A stretch of 21,812 nt of DNA from an uncultured Prevotella sp. (lineage in GTDB: Bacteria > Bacteroidota > Bacteroidia > Bacteroidales > Bacteroidaceae): the NCBI GenBank assembly GCA_900770845.1, contig CAAGLS010000029.1:1-21812 (forward strand), written 5' to 3'. Positions 7,183 to 13,835 of the stretch are shown here, piece by piece (positions within the stretch are counted from its first letter, which is position 1; every line of letters starts with the position of its first letter). The notes beneath the pieces were generated by a model. That model was not told where the DNA came from. It made no database searches and saw nothing but the letters and a program-made list of their open reading frames with translations. A program made the translations under genes and the position numbers.

Positions 7183-8031
7183 ATGATGATGGACTACAAT
7201 TTTGAACGCATAGCGGAAGCCATCCGCTACATAGAAGCCAACCGAAAGAGGCAACCGTCGTTGGAGGAGGTGGCGCGCCATGTCTGCCTCAGCCCTTTCC
7301 ATTTCCAACGGATGTTCACCGCCTGGGCCGGCATCAGCCCGAAAAGGTTCTTGGAATACCTGAATGTGGAATATGCCAAGAAAATACTGGCGACGAACCG
7401 GCTCTCCCTTCTCTCTGCCGCCAACGAGGTGGGGCTGTCGAGCACCAGCCGCCTCCACGACCTCTTTGTCCACATTGAGGGCATGACTCCGGGCGAATAC
7501 CTAAGCGGAGGGGCAAGCCTGAGGCTGCACTACGTGCTGGCCCACTCGCCCTTCGGCCAGACCATCATCGCCTCAACGGCAAAGGGCATCAGCTACATCG
7601 CTTTCGCCGACAAGGGCAAGGAGGAGGCCGTCGCCACACTGCAACGCGCGTTTCCCCGTGCCACCCTGTCCGAACAGGCCGACGAGCACAACTCGCGGGC
7701 CGCCAGCGTGTTCCAGCTGGATTGGGACAACGTGGGCGAGGTGAGGCTGCACCTGCACGGCACCAAGTTCCAAATCAAGGTGTGGGAATCGCTTGTCAAG
7801 GTGCCCGCCGGCCGGCTCACCACCTATAGCCAGTTGGCCCAGGCTGTGGGCAGCCCAAAGGCCGCGCGTGCCGTAGGCTCTGCCGTGGCCGGCAATCCCG
7901 TGGCCCTGCTCATTCCCTGCCACCGCGTGATACGTACCACCGGCGGCTTCGGCAACTACCATTGGCGGCCTGAGCGCAAGGCTGCCATCATCGGATGGGA
8001 GGCCGCCCACTGCCGAGGGACGGAAGAATGA
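7183..8031 (+). CDS. AraC-type HTH / methylated-DNA-protein-cysteine methyltransferase fusion (Ada-like, lacking the N-terminal zinc domain)
   Basis: A 282-residue two-domain protein. Residues about 5-105 are an AraC-type double helix-turn-helix (LEEVARHVCLSPFHFQRMF, then a second helix pair ending GMTPGEYL). Residues about 110-275 are an O6-alkylguanine-DNA alkyltransferase. Its active-site PCHRV has Cys246 as methyl acceptor, and the C-terminal part contains GGFGNYHWRPERK. It would repair O6-methylguanine and may regulate its own expression. E. coli Ada has an additional N-terminal zinc domain that senses methylphosphotriesters. That domain is absent here, so how it would be switched on is unclear. 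I chose the first of three consecutive ATG codons (7183, 7186, 7189); a GTG at 7156 would add nine residues. It has its own promoter and a repeat-rich leader. Confidence 0.9.
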   Translation: MMMDYNFERIAEAIRYIEANRKRQPSLEEVARHVCLSPFHFQRMFTAWAGISPKRFLEYLNVEYAKKILATNRLSLLSAANEVGLSSTSRLHDLFVHIEGMTPGEYLSGGASLRLHYVLAHSPFGQTIIASTAKGISYIAFADKGKEEAVATLQRAFPRATLSEQADEHNSRAASVFQLDWDNVGEVRLHLHGTKFQIKVWESLVKVPAGRLTTYSQLAQAVGSPKAARAVGSAVAGNPVALLIPCHRVIRTTGGFGNYHWRPERKAAIIGWEAAHCRGTEE

Positions 8032-8318
8032 CAACGGGCGGGAGCGGTTGCCCTGCACGGTTCTTGGATTCCTACCGCAATTTCGGTTCAACGGATATTA
8101 TTCGTGGGTCTGATATTTTATTTCCCTTTGTCCTGACTTCGCCAATGCGTAAATGGTAATGGAAAATCATGGACAGGCTTACGCTCCATAGTCGCTCTGA
8201 GGCCCAACCTGCGGGGTAAATCCTGTCCATGACGAAAATTGTCTTGGCATAGAATTACGCCAAAGGCGCATAAAATCAGCGCATCCATGCATCTGACCAA
8301 AAGCGGTTTGGATGCTAT

Positions 8319-8354
8319 TAGGAGGTGCGGCGTCCCGCCGCACAATCCCGCACG
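8319..8354 (-). repeat. Inverted partner of the repeat at 7112-7148
   Basis: This is nearly identical to the reverse complement of 7112-7148, with one base missing. It forms its own hairpin: GTGCGGCG at 8325-8332 and CGCCGCAC at 8336-8343 with a 3-base loop. It lies inside the possible MITE at 8161-8564. Confidence 0.85.
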
Positions 8355-8461
8355 ACACCCTTTGATTAGCTTTAAAGCTTTCTGCCGCCGAATTTTATGC
8401 GTTAGGACGCAATTTTACGCGATAGCGAATTTCGTCACGGGCAGGCTTGTCACCAAAGGTG

Positions 8462-8526
8462 TGGGTCAGAAGTGATGGGGTAGCCGTCGAGCTTGCTCGT
8501 AAGGCTACCCCATCACTTCTGACCCA
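8462..8526. repeat. Perfect 24-bp inverted repeat with a nested hairpin
   Basis: Bases 8462-8485 and 8503-8526 are perfect reverse complements (24 of 24). The 17-base loop holds a further 5-bp pair (CGAGC at 8488-8492, GCTCG at 8495-8499). No T-run follows on either side and no gene ends within 400 bases, so it is not an ordinary terminator. Perfect arms of this length outside genes suggest a transposable or recombination-linked element or a stable RNA structure. Confidence 0.85.
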
Positions 8527-8680
8527 TAGCTCCGTTAGGAGCGTAAGCCTGGACATGATTTTCCTTCCCTTTCCATAAAAGCTTACCATGAATCCTCGGA
8601 TAATTTCCGCTGTGCAAAAAATCGATTGCCATTGCCATAGCGTGGGATGCCATGGAGAGTATCTTTGGCTGGCCACAATG

Positions 8681-8766
8681 CGTGGCAACTGGCACGAACT
8701 ATCGTGGCGGTTGGTTCGAACTATCGTGGCAATTGGCGCGAACTATCGTGGCACTTGCCACGATAG
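8681..8766 (+). repeat. 22-bp tandem repeat, nearly four units
   Basis: The units are 8681-8702, 8703-8724, 8725-8746 and a diverged 8747-8766. Each starts CGTGGC, and the first three end CGAACTAT. The last unit contains the palindrome CGTGGCA-CT-TGCCACG (8747-8762). The array ends about 97 bases upstream of the ROK promoter. The 22-base period is close to two helical turns, which would put bound proteins on one face of the DNA. No spacers separate the units. Confidence 0.85.
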
Positions 8767-8862
8767 ACAGGAAAGCCACCGATAGAGGATGGGCAATCCA
8801 AGTTCCACAGGTCGGCAACTTGCGAAACTCGGAGTCATATTATAATGAAATTGTGCAATACG

Positions 8863-8894
8863 CTTGCGGTTATTAAATAAAAGAGGTAATTTTG
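8863..8894 (+). promoter_or_regulatory. Bacteroidota-type promoter of the ROK regulator gene
   Basis: CTTG (8863-8866), 20 bases, then TAATTTTG (8887-8894). This gives a transcript start near 8901, about 20 bases before the ATG at 8922. Confidence 0.6.
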
Positions 8895-8921
8895 CGTTAT
8901 TAAAGGAAAATGTTTTAGTTT

Positions 8922-10094
8922 ATGCCAAGACAAAAGACCAACCCGATACAATGGAGAGTGATACTCTACCTTATTAATAATGGAAACTCAACCATCACTG
9001 AAGTCTCGCACGAAATAGGACTGAGCATCCCCACGACCACGAAACTCATCAACTCCCTCTGCGAGATAGGCTATGTGCAGGAGTATGGCAAGCTGGACAG
9101 CTCGGAGGGAAGGCACCCGATACTCTATGGCGTCAATCCCGACTCGGCCTATTTCGTGGGCGTGGACATGATCAACAACAGCCTCACCATCGGCGTCACC
9201 GACTTCCGCGGGTCGCTGGTTGACATGAGGTCGGACATCCCCTACAAATACGACAACACCCCGGCCTCGTTGGAAAAGCTGTGCTCCATCGTGGACAAGA
9301 CGCTTGGCGGCTCCGTCATCGAGCGGGGCAAGATACGCGGACTGAACGTGAACATCTCCGGGCGGGTGAATTCCAAGACCGGCTACAGCTACAGCATGTT
9401 CAATTTCTCGGAAGAGCCGCTCGCCGCCGTGCTGTCCGAACGACTGGGCCTGGACGTGGGCATCGACAACGACTCGCGTGCCATGGCCTACGGGGAGTAT
9501 GTGCAGGGAGGCGGCAAGGAGCGCGACGTGTTCTTCGTCAACCTGAGCTGGGGGCTTGGCTCAGGAATCATCATCGACGGGAGGCTCTATGGCGGCTGCT
9601 CCGGATTTGCGGGAGAGTTTGGGCACATACACTTTTTCGACAACGAGCAGCTCTGCCACTGCGGCAAGAAGGGATGCCTGGAGACAGAGGTGTCGGGGCG
9701 CGCGTTGCGGCGCAACATCATTGCCCGAATAGAGAAGGGCGAGTCGTCGGCACTTTCGAAAGTGTATCGTGAGAAAGGCGACATAGGGCTTATGGACATC
9801 ATCCACGCCATACAGGGCGACGACATGCTGTGCATCGACGCCTTGGAGGCGCTTGGCAGCAAGCTGGGCGAAGCCCTTGCCGGCATCATCAACATCTTCA
9901 ATCCCGAACTGATTGTCATCGGGGGCATGCTGTCGCTGACCGAGGACAACTTGTTGCAGCCTGTCAAGATGGGCATCCGCAAGTACGCTTTGAGCATGGT
10001 GCAGAAAGACACCAAGGTTTGCCTCTCCAAACTGAAGGACAAGGCCGGCATCATCGGCTCCTGCCTGTTGGCGCGGCGCAGGTTCTTGGAATGA
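8922..10094 (+). CDS. ROK-family transcriptional regulator (NagC/XylR type), probable regulator of the sialic acid operon
   Basis: A 390-residue protein with an N-terminal winged helix-turn-helix (about residues 15-65, STITEVSHEIGLSIPTTTKLI) and a ROK sugar-binding domain. The domain has the zinc signature GEFGH (231-235) and CHCGKKGC (245-252), plus IDND with D184 where ROK kinases hold their catalytic aspartate. The first phosphate loop is degenerate (GVDMINNS for the usual DxGGTK) and the GTGxG motif reads GLGSG, which favours a sensor over a kinase. It lies directly upstream of the permease gene, in the same direction, with 284 bases between them. Known ROK repressors answer to GlcNAc, ManNAc or related sugars, in line with the pathway here. 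A residual kinase activity cannot be excluded. Confidence 0.88.
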   Translation: MPRQKTNPIQWRVILYLINNGNSTITEVSHEIGLSIPTTTKLINSLCEIGYVQEYGKLDSSEGRHPILYGVNPDSAYFVGVDMINNSLTIGVTDFRGSLVDMRSDIPYKYDNTPASLEKLCSIVDKTLGGSVIERGKIRGLNVNISGRVNSKTGYSYSMFNFSEEPLAAVLSERLGLDVGIDNDSRAMAYGEYVQGGGKERDVFFVNLSWGLGSGIIIDGRLYGGCSGFAGEFGHIHFFDNEQLCHCGKKGCLETEVSGRALRRNIIARIEKGESSALSKVYREKGDIGLMDIIHAIQGDDMLCIDALEALGSKLGEALAGIINIFNPELIVIGGMLSLTEDNLLQPVKMGIRKYALSMVQKDTKVCLSKLKDKAGIIGSCLLARRRFLE

Positions 10095-10174
10095 TGGCCA
10101 TTCGTATGCCTCAACCTGTTTGTTTAGAAATGGCCTAAGGAATTCCGCCTGGCCTTGCATAGATCGCATGTAGA

Positions 10175-10192
10175 TAATAAAATATTTTATTA
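10175..10192. promoter_or_regulatory. Perfect 18-bp AT palindrome, candidate operator
   Basis: TAATAAAATATTTTATTA is a perfect palindrome whose right edge lies 36 bases upstream of the -33 element of the operon promoter. Known operators of NagC/Mlc-type ROK proteins are AT-rich inverted repeats, so this is a reasonable site for the adjacent ROK protein. Binding is inferred, not shown. Confidence 0.4.
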
Positions 10193-10228
10193 ATTTCTCC
10201 TTGATTATATAAAATTTCTTATTAAACA

Positions 10229-10260
10229 TTTGCTGCTTACTGAAAGTTTTCGTATATTTG
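10229..10260 (+). promoter_or_regulatory. Consensus promoter of the sialic acid operon
   Basis: TTTG (10229-10232), exactly 20 bases, then TATATTTG (10253-10260), a full match to the Bacteroidota consensus. Transcription should begin near 10267, giving an untranslated leader of about 112 bases before the ATG at 10379. I see no known riboswitch in the leader. The next six genes have gaps of 13-43 bases, so this is probably the main promoter for more than 11 kb. Confidence 0.75.
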
Positions 10261-10378
10261 CAGCGAACTTTTGGAGTCTTCTTTCTCTGAGGGGAAGTCA
10301 ACAGTAGCCGAAGTTCATCCAATCTATTAAAAAAATAAAGGTTACAGATACCTGAAACAATAACTTAGGCAAATATCT

Positions 10379-11617
10379 ATGGACAAGAAAAAGTTTTATC
10401 CCTGGCTTGTTGTGGGCCTCCTTTGGGTTGTCGCCCTGCTCAACTACATGGACCGGCAGATGCTCTCCACCATGCAGCACAGCATGCAGGCCGACATCCA
10501 CGAACTCAACCAGGCCGAGGCCTTCGGCGCGCTGATGGCCGTGTTCCTTTGGGTCTACGGTCTGGTGAGTCCCTTTGCGGGCATCGTGGCCGACCGTGTG
10601 AGCCGCAAATGGTTGGTGGTGGCGAGTCTGTTTGTGTGGTCGTTGGTGACCTATCTCATGGGCTACGCCACAAGTTTCGACCAGCTCTACGCCCTTCGCG
10701 CCATCATGGGCATCAGCGAGGCGCTCTACATCCCCTCCGCCCTGGCCCTGATCACCGACTGGCACACGGGCAAGTCGCGCTCGCTCGCCGTGGGCATCCA
10801 CATGACCGGCCTCTACATGGGGCAGGCGGTGGGCGGATTTGGCGCCACAGTGGCCGCCGCCCTGTCGTGGCACACCACTTTCCACTGGTTTGGCATCATC
10901 GGGATTGTATATTCCGTAGTGCTTGTCGCCTTGCTCCACGACAGTCCCAAGGAGCAGGAAAAAGCCCTTGAGGAGCGCAAGGCAGAGAAGGCAAAGAAAC
11001 TGAGCGTGTTTCATGGACTTGGCGTGGTGCTGTCCACGTGGACCTTCTGGGTGCTGCTCTTCTATTTCGCAGCTCCGAGCCTCCCCGGATGGGCCACGAA
11101 GAACTGGCTCCCCACGCTCTTCAGCGAGAGTTTGGGCATACCGATGTCGCAGGCCGGCCCACTGAGCACCATCACCATCGCCGTGTCGTCGTTTGTGGGC
11201 GTGATCGTGGGAGGCGTGCTTTCCGACCGCTGGGTGCAGCGCAATCTCCGCGGTCGCGTCTATACCAGCGCCATCGGTCTGGGACTCACCATTCCCGCCC
11301 TGCTGCTGTTGGGCTTCGGCCACACGCTGCCCACCATCGTCGGAGCCGGATTGTGCTTCGGCATCGGGTATGGCATGTTCGACGCCAACAACATGCCCAT
11401 CCTCTGCCAGATCATTCCCGCCAAGTTTCGCGCCACGGCCTACGGCGTGATGAACATGACCGGCGTGTTTGCCGGAGCCGCCGTGACCCAGCTGCTTGGC
11501 AAGTGGAGCGACGGGGGCAGCCTGGGCTTGGGCTTTGCCATGCTCGCCATTGTCGTGGCCGCGGCCCTCTCGCTCCAGATCGTGACCCTCAGGCCTAAGA
11601 CGGACAACTTGGAATAA
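10379..11617 (+). CDS. nanT: MFS transporter, probable N-acetylneuraminate permease
   Basis: A 412-residue inner-membrane protein with about twelve hydrophobic helices and the pattern of the anion:cation symporter branch of the major facilitator superfamily. These features are LLNYMDRQ in the first helix region, the ADRVSRKW loop between helices 2 and 3, and a second loop copy SDRWVQRN near residue 283. It would bring sialic acid from the periplasm into the cytoplasm. The substrate is inferred from the next two genes, a sialic acid lyase and an epimerase, the same order of functions as the nan cluster known from Bacteroides. A hexuronate or galactonate transporter would look similar in sequence. 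It is the first gene of the operon, 41 bases before the lyase, with a long leader after a consensus promoter. Confidence 0.8.
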   Translation: MDKKKFYPWLVVGLLWVVALLNYMDRQMLSTMQHSMQADIHELNQAEAFGALMAVFLWVYGLVSPFAGIVADRVSRKWLVVASLFVWSLVTYLMGYATSFDQLYALRAIMGISEALYIPSALALITDWHTGKSRSLAVGIHMTGLYMGQAVGGFGATVAAALSWHTTFHWFGIIGIVYSVVLVALLHDSPKEQEKALEERKAEKAKKLSVFHGLGVVLSTWTFWVLLFYFAAPSLPGWATKNWLPTLFSESLGIPMSQAGPLSTITIAVSSFVGVIVGGVLSDRWVQRNLRGRVYTSAIGLGLTIPALLLLGFGHTLPTIVGAGLCFGIGYGMFDANNMPILCQIIPAKFRATAYGVMNMTGVFAGAAVTQLLGKWSDGGSLGLGFAMLAIVVAAALSLQIVTLRPKTDNLE

Positions 11618-11658
11618 TCAAACGAATCAGAAAACAAATACAAAACATCATCAGCTTT

Positions 11659-12576
11659 ATGGAAAAAATCAAAGGTCTTATCGACGCGCCGTTCACCCCG
11701 ATGGATGCCAATGGCGAGGTCAATCTCCAGCCCATAGCAGCCTACGCGGCAATGCTTCAGCGCAACGGTTTGAAGGGTGTCTTCATCAACGGCTCGTCGG
11801 GCGAGGGCTACATGCTCACCACGGAGGAGCGCATGCGGCTTGCCGAGACATGGGTGGGCGCAGCCCCCAAGGACTTCAAGGTCATCGTGCATGTGGGCAG
11901 CTGCTGCCTCAAGGACAGCTGCATGCTCGCCCGCCACGCGGCTTCCATCGGCGCCTGGGGCATTGGCAGCATGGCTCCCCCCTTCCCCAAGGTGGGGCGA
12001 ATCGAAGAACTCGTGAAATACTGCGAGGCCATAGCCGGCAGCGCCCCCAACCTGCCCTTCTATTATTATCACATCCCCGCCTTCAACGGAGCCTATCTCC
12101 CCATGTTGGAACTGCTCAAGGCCGTCGATGGGCGCATTCCCAACTTCGCGGGCATCAAATACACCTACGAGAGCCTCTACGAATACAACCAGTGCCGGCT
12201 CTACGCCGGCGGCAAGTTCGACATGCTCCACGGCCAGGACGAGACCATCCTGCCCTCGCTGGCCCAAGGGGGCGCGCAAGGCGGCATAGGCGGAACGACT
12301 AACTACAACGGTCGCGAGCTGGTGGGCATCATCGACGCATGGAACAAAGGCGACTTGGAGACGGCCCGCGAGAGGCAGAACTTCGCACAGGCCGTGATCA
12401 ACGTGATCTGCCATTACCGCGGAAACATCGTGGCCGGCAAGCGGATCATGAAGCTCATCGGCTTCGACCTGGGCCCCAACCGCGTGCCTTTCCAGAACAT
12501 GACCGACCAGGAGGAGGCCGCCATGAAGCAGGAACTGGAGGCCATTGGCTTCTTCGAGCGCTGCAACCGCTTCTGA
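11659..12576 (+). CDS. nanA: N-acetylneuraminate lyase
   Basis: A 305-residue cytoplasmic TIM-barrel enzyme of the DapA/NAL family. It splits N-acetylneuraminate into ManNAc and pyruvate through a Schiff base. The Schiff-base lysine is K167 in AGIKYTYESLYEY, and the catalytic tyrosine is Y137 in YYYHIPAF. The pyruvate carboxylate pocket is GSSGEGYM near residue 47. HGQDE and GGIGGTTNYNG fit the sialic acid lyase subgroup better than dihydrodipicolinate synthase. Length is normal for the family. It lies between the permease and the epimerase, with short gaps on each side. This is the Bacteroides type, also called nanL. Confidence 0.9.
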   Translation: MEKIKGLIDAPFTPMDANGEVNLQPIAAYAAMLQRNGLKGVFINGSSGEGYMLTTEERMRLAETWVGAAPKDFKVIVHVGSCCLKDSCMLARHAASIGAWGIGSMAPPFPKVGRIEELVKYCEAIAGSAPNLPFYYYHIPAFNGAYLPMLELLKAVDGRIPNFAGIKYTYESLYEYNQCRLYAGGKFDMLHGQDETILPSLAQGGAQGGIGGTTNYNGRELVGIIDAWNKGDLETARERQNFAQAVINVICHYRGNIVAGKRIMKLIGFDLGPNRVPFQNMTDQEEAAMKQELEAIGFFERCNRF

Positions 12577-12613
12577 CCACCATCTTCTCCATTCCTAAAA
12601 CGACTACCAAGAC

Positions 12614-13801
12614 ATGGAAACAAACAAATATCTACAGACCTGGGCCAACCGCTACCGCCACGACCTGACGGAGAACATCATGCCTTTCTGGCTCAAAAAC
12701 GGTCTCGACCCCGTGAACGGCGGTGTCTACACCTGCCTCAACCGCGACGGAAGCCTCATCGACCCCACAAAGTCGGTATGGTTCCAGGGGCGCTTCGGCT
12801 TCACCGCCGCCCTCGCCTACAACAACATCAAGCGTGACCCCGACTATCTGGCCGCGTCGAAGAGCTGCATCGACTTCATGGAGCGCCACTGCTTCGACGC
12901 CGAGGGCCACATGTATTTCGAGGTGATGGCCGACGGCACGCCGCTGCGCAAGCGCCGCTACGTGTTCTCAGAGTGCTTCTGCGCCATCGCCATGGCAGAG
13001 TACAGCATCGCATCGGGCGACCACAGCTATGCCCATAAGGCCCTCGAACTCTTCAAGCGCACGCTCCGCTTCCTCTCCACCCCCGGCTTCCTCCAGCCCA
13101 AGTATGAGCCTGTGTTGCAGACGCAGAGCCATTCCATCACGATGATCCTTGTCAACACAGCATCGCGCATCCGCCGCGCCATCACCGACCCCTGCCTCGA
13201 CAAGCAGATCGACGACTCGCTCCACAAAATCCGCAGCCTCTTCATGCATCCCGAGTTTGAGGCCCTCTTGGAGACGGTAGGCCCCAAGGGAGAGTTCATC
13301 GACACCTGCATGGGGCGCCTGGTGAATCCCGGCCACTGCATCGAGACCGCCTGGTTCGTGCTGGAGGAGGCGCGCCACCGCAATTGGGACCAAGAACTCA
13401 AGCAGATGGGACTCACCATCCTCGACTGGTCCTTCCGCCTGGGCTGGGACAAGGAGTATGGCGGCATCATCAACTTCCGCGACTGCCGCGGACTGCCGGT
13501 GCAGGACTACTCGCAGGACATGAAGTTCTGGTGGCCGCAGACCGAGACCATCATCGCCTCGCTCTACGCCTATCTGGCCACACGCGACGAGCGCTATCTC
13601 GACATGCACAGCCAAATCAGCGACTGGACCTACAGCCACTTCCCCGACAGCGAGTACGGCGAGTGGTATGGCTACCTGCACCGCGACGGCACTGTGGCCC
13701 AACCCGCCAAGGGCAACATCTTCAAGGGGCCGTTCCACATCCCGCGCATGCTCGTCACCGCCGCATGCCTCTGCGACGACATCCTGAAGCAACAGGACTA
13801 A
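12614..13801 (+). CDS. nanE: N-acylglucosamine 2-epimerase (RnBP type)
   Basis: A 395-residue cytoplasmic (alpha/alpha)6-barrel enzyme that converts ManNAc into GlcNAc, the step after the lyase. Family hallmarks are RLVNPGHCIETAW with H241, KFWWPQTETI, and GPFHIPR with H375. The two histidines are the likely acid/base pair, as known for renin-binding-protein-type epimerases. This type differs from the NanE TIM-barrel enzyme of E. coli, which works on the 6-phosphate. Free GlcNAc produced here would need a kinase, and none is evident in the window except possibly the ROK protein. The start at 12614 lies 37 bases after the lyase stop, and the gene is followed 34 bases later by susC. Confidence 0.9.
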   Translation: METNKYLQTWANRYRHDLTENIMPFWLKNGLDPVNGGVYTCLNRDGSLIDPTKSVWFQGRFGFTAALAYNNIKRDPDYLAASKSCIDFMERHCFDAEGHMYFEVMADGTPLRKRRYVFSECFCAIAMAEYSIASGDHSYAHKALELFKRTLRFLSTPGFLQPKYEPVLQTQSHSITMILVNTASRIRRAITDPCLDKQIDDSLHKIRSLFMHPEFEALLETVGPKGEFIDTCMGRLVNPGHCIETAWFVLEEARHRNWDQELKQMGLTILDWSFRLGWDKEYGGIINFRDCRGLPVQDYSQDMKFWWPQTETIIASLYAYLATRDERYLDMHSQISDWTYSHFPDSEYGEWYGYLHRDGTVAQPAKGNIFKGPFHIPRMLVTAACLCDDILKQQD

Positions 13802-13835
13802 ACGAAACCAACACAATAACCAAAACTTATCAACA

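Larger units (their letters stand above)
8161..8564. mobile_element. Possible MITE-like element with about 27-bp imperfect terminal inverted repeats
   Basis: Bases 8161-8187 and the reverse complement of 8538-8564 match at 25 of 27 positions (shared GGAAAATCATG and CAGGCTTACGCTCC blocks). The 404-base interval codes for nothing recognisable and contains further inverted repeats, as small non-autonomous elements often do. No target-site duplication is obvious at the edges and no transposase is present in the window, so the call is tentative. It could also be a folded non-coding RNA region or a patchwork of dispersed repeats. Confidence 0.35.
8032..8921. other. Repeat-rich spacer of about 890 bases without a supported gene
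   Basis: No open frame here has a recognisable domain or plausible composition. The spacer contains imperfect inverted repeats bounding 8161-8564, a GC-rich hairpin repeat (8319-8354), a perfect 24-bp hairpin (8462-8526), a 22-bp tandem repeat (8681-8766) and the ROK promoter (8863-8894). Further nested inverted pairs are visible, for example GCGCATAAAAT near 8266 against ATTTTATGCG near 8393. Confidence 0.6.

Noticed and set aside
8462..8526. Rho-independent terminator
   Set aside because: No T-run follows on either strand and no gene ends close by.
8681..8766. CRISPR array
   Set aside because: The 22-base units follow each other directly with no spacers, and no cas gene is present.
8681..8766. 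Plasmid iterons as a replication origin
   Set aside because: No Rep protein gene is recognisable. Kept only as a remote possibility if the circle is real.
8588..8785. Open frame across the 22-bp repeats
   Set aside because: The coding would be built from a non-codon-sized (22-base) repeat and shows no protein features.
10095..10174. Terminator after the ROK gene (GGCCAT/ATGGCC pair)
   Set aside because: The arms are only 6 bp with a loop of about 30 bases and no T-run.
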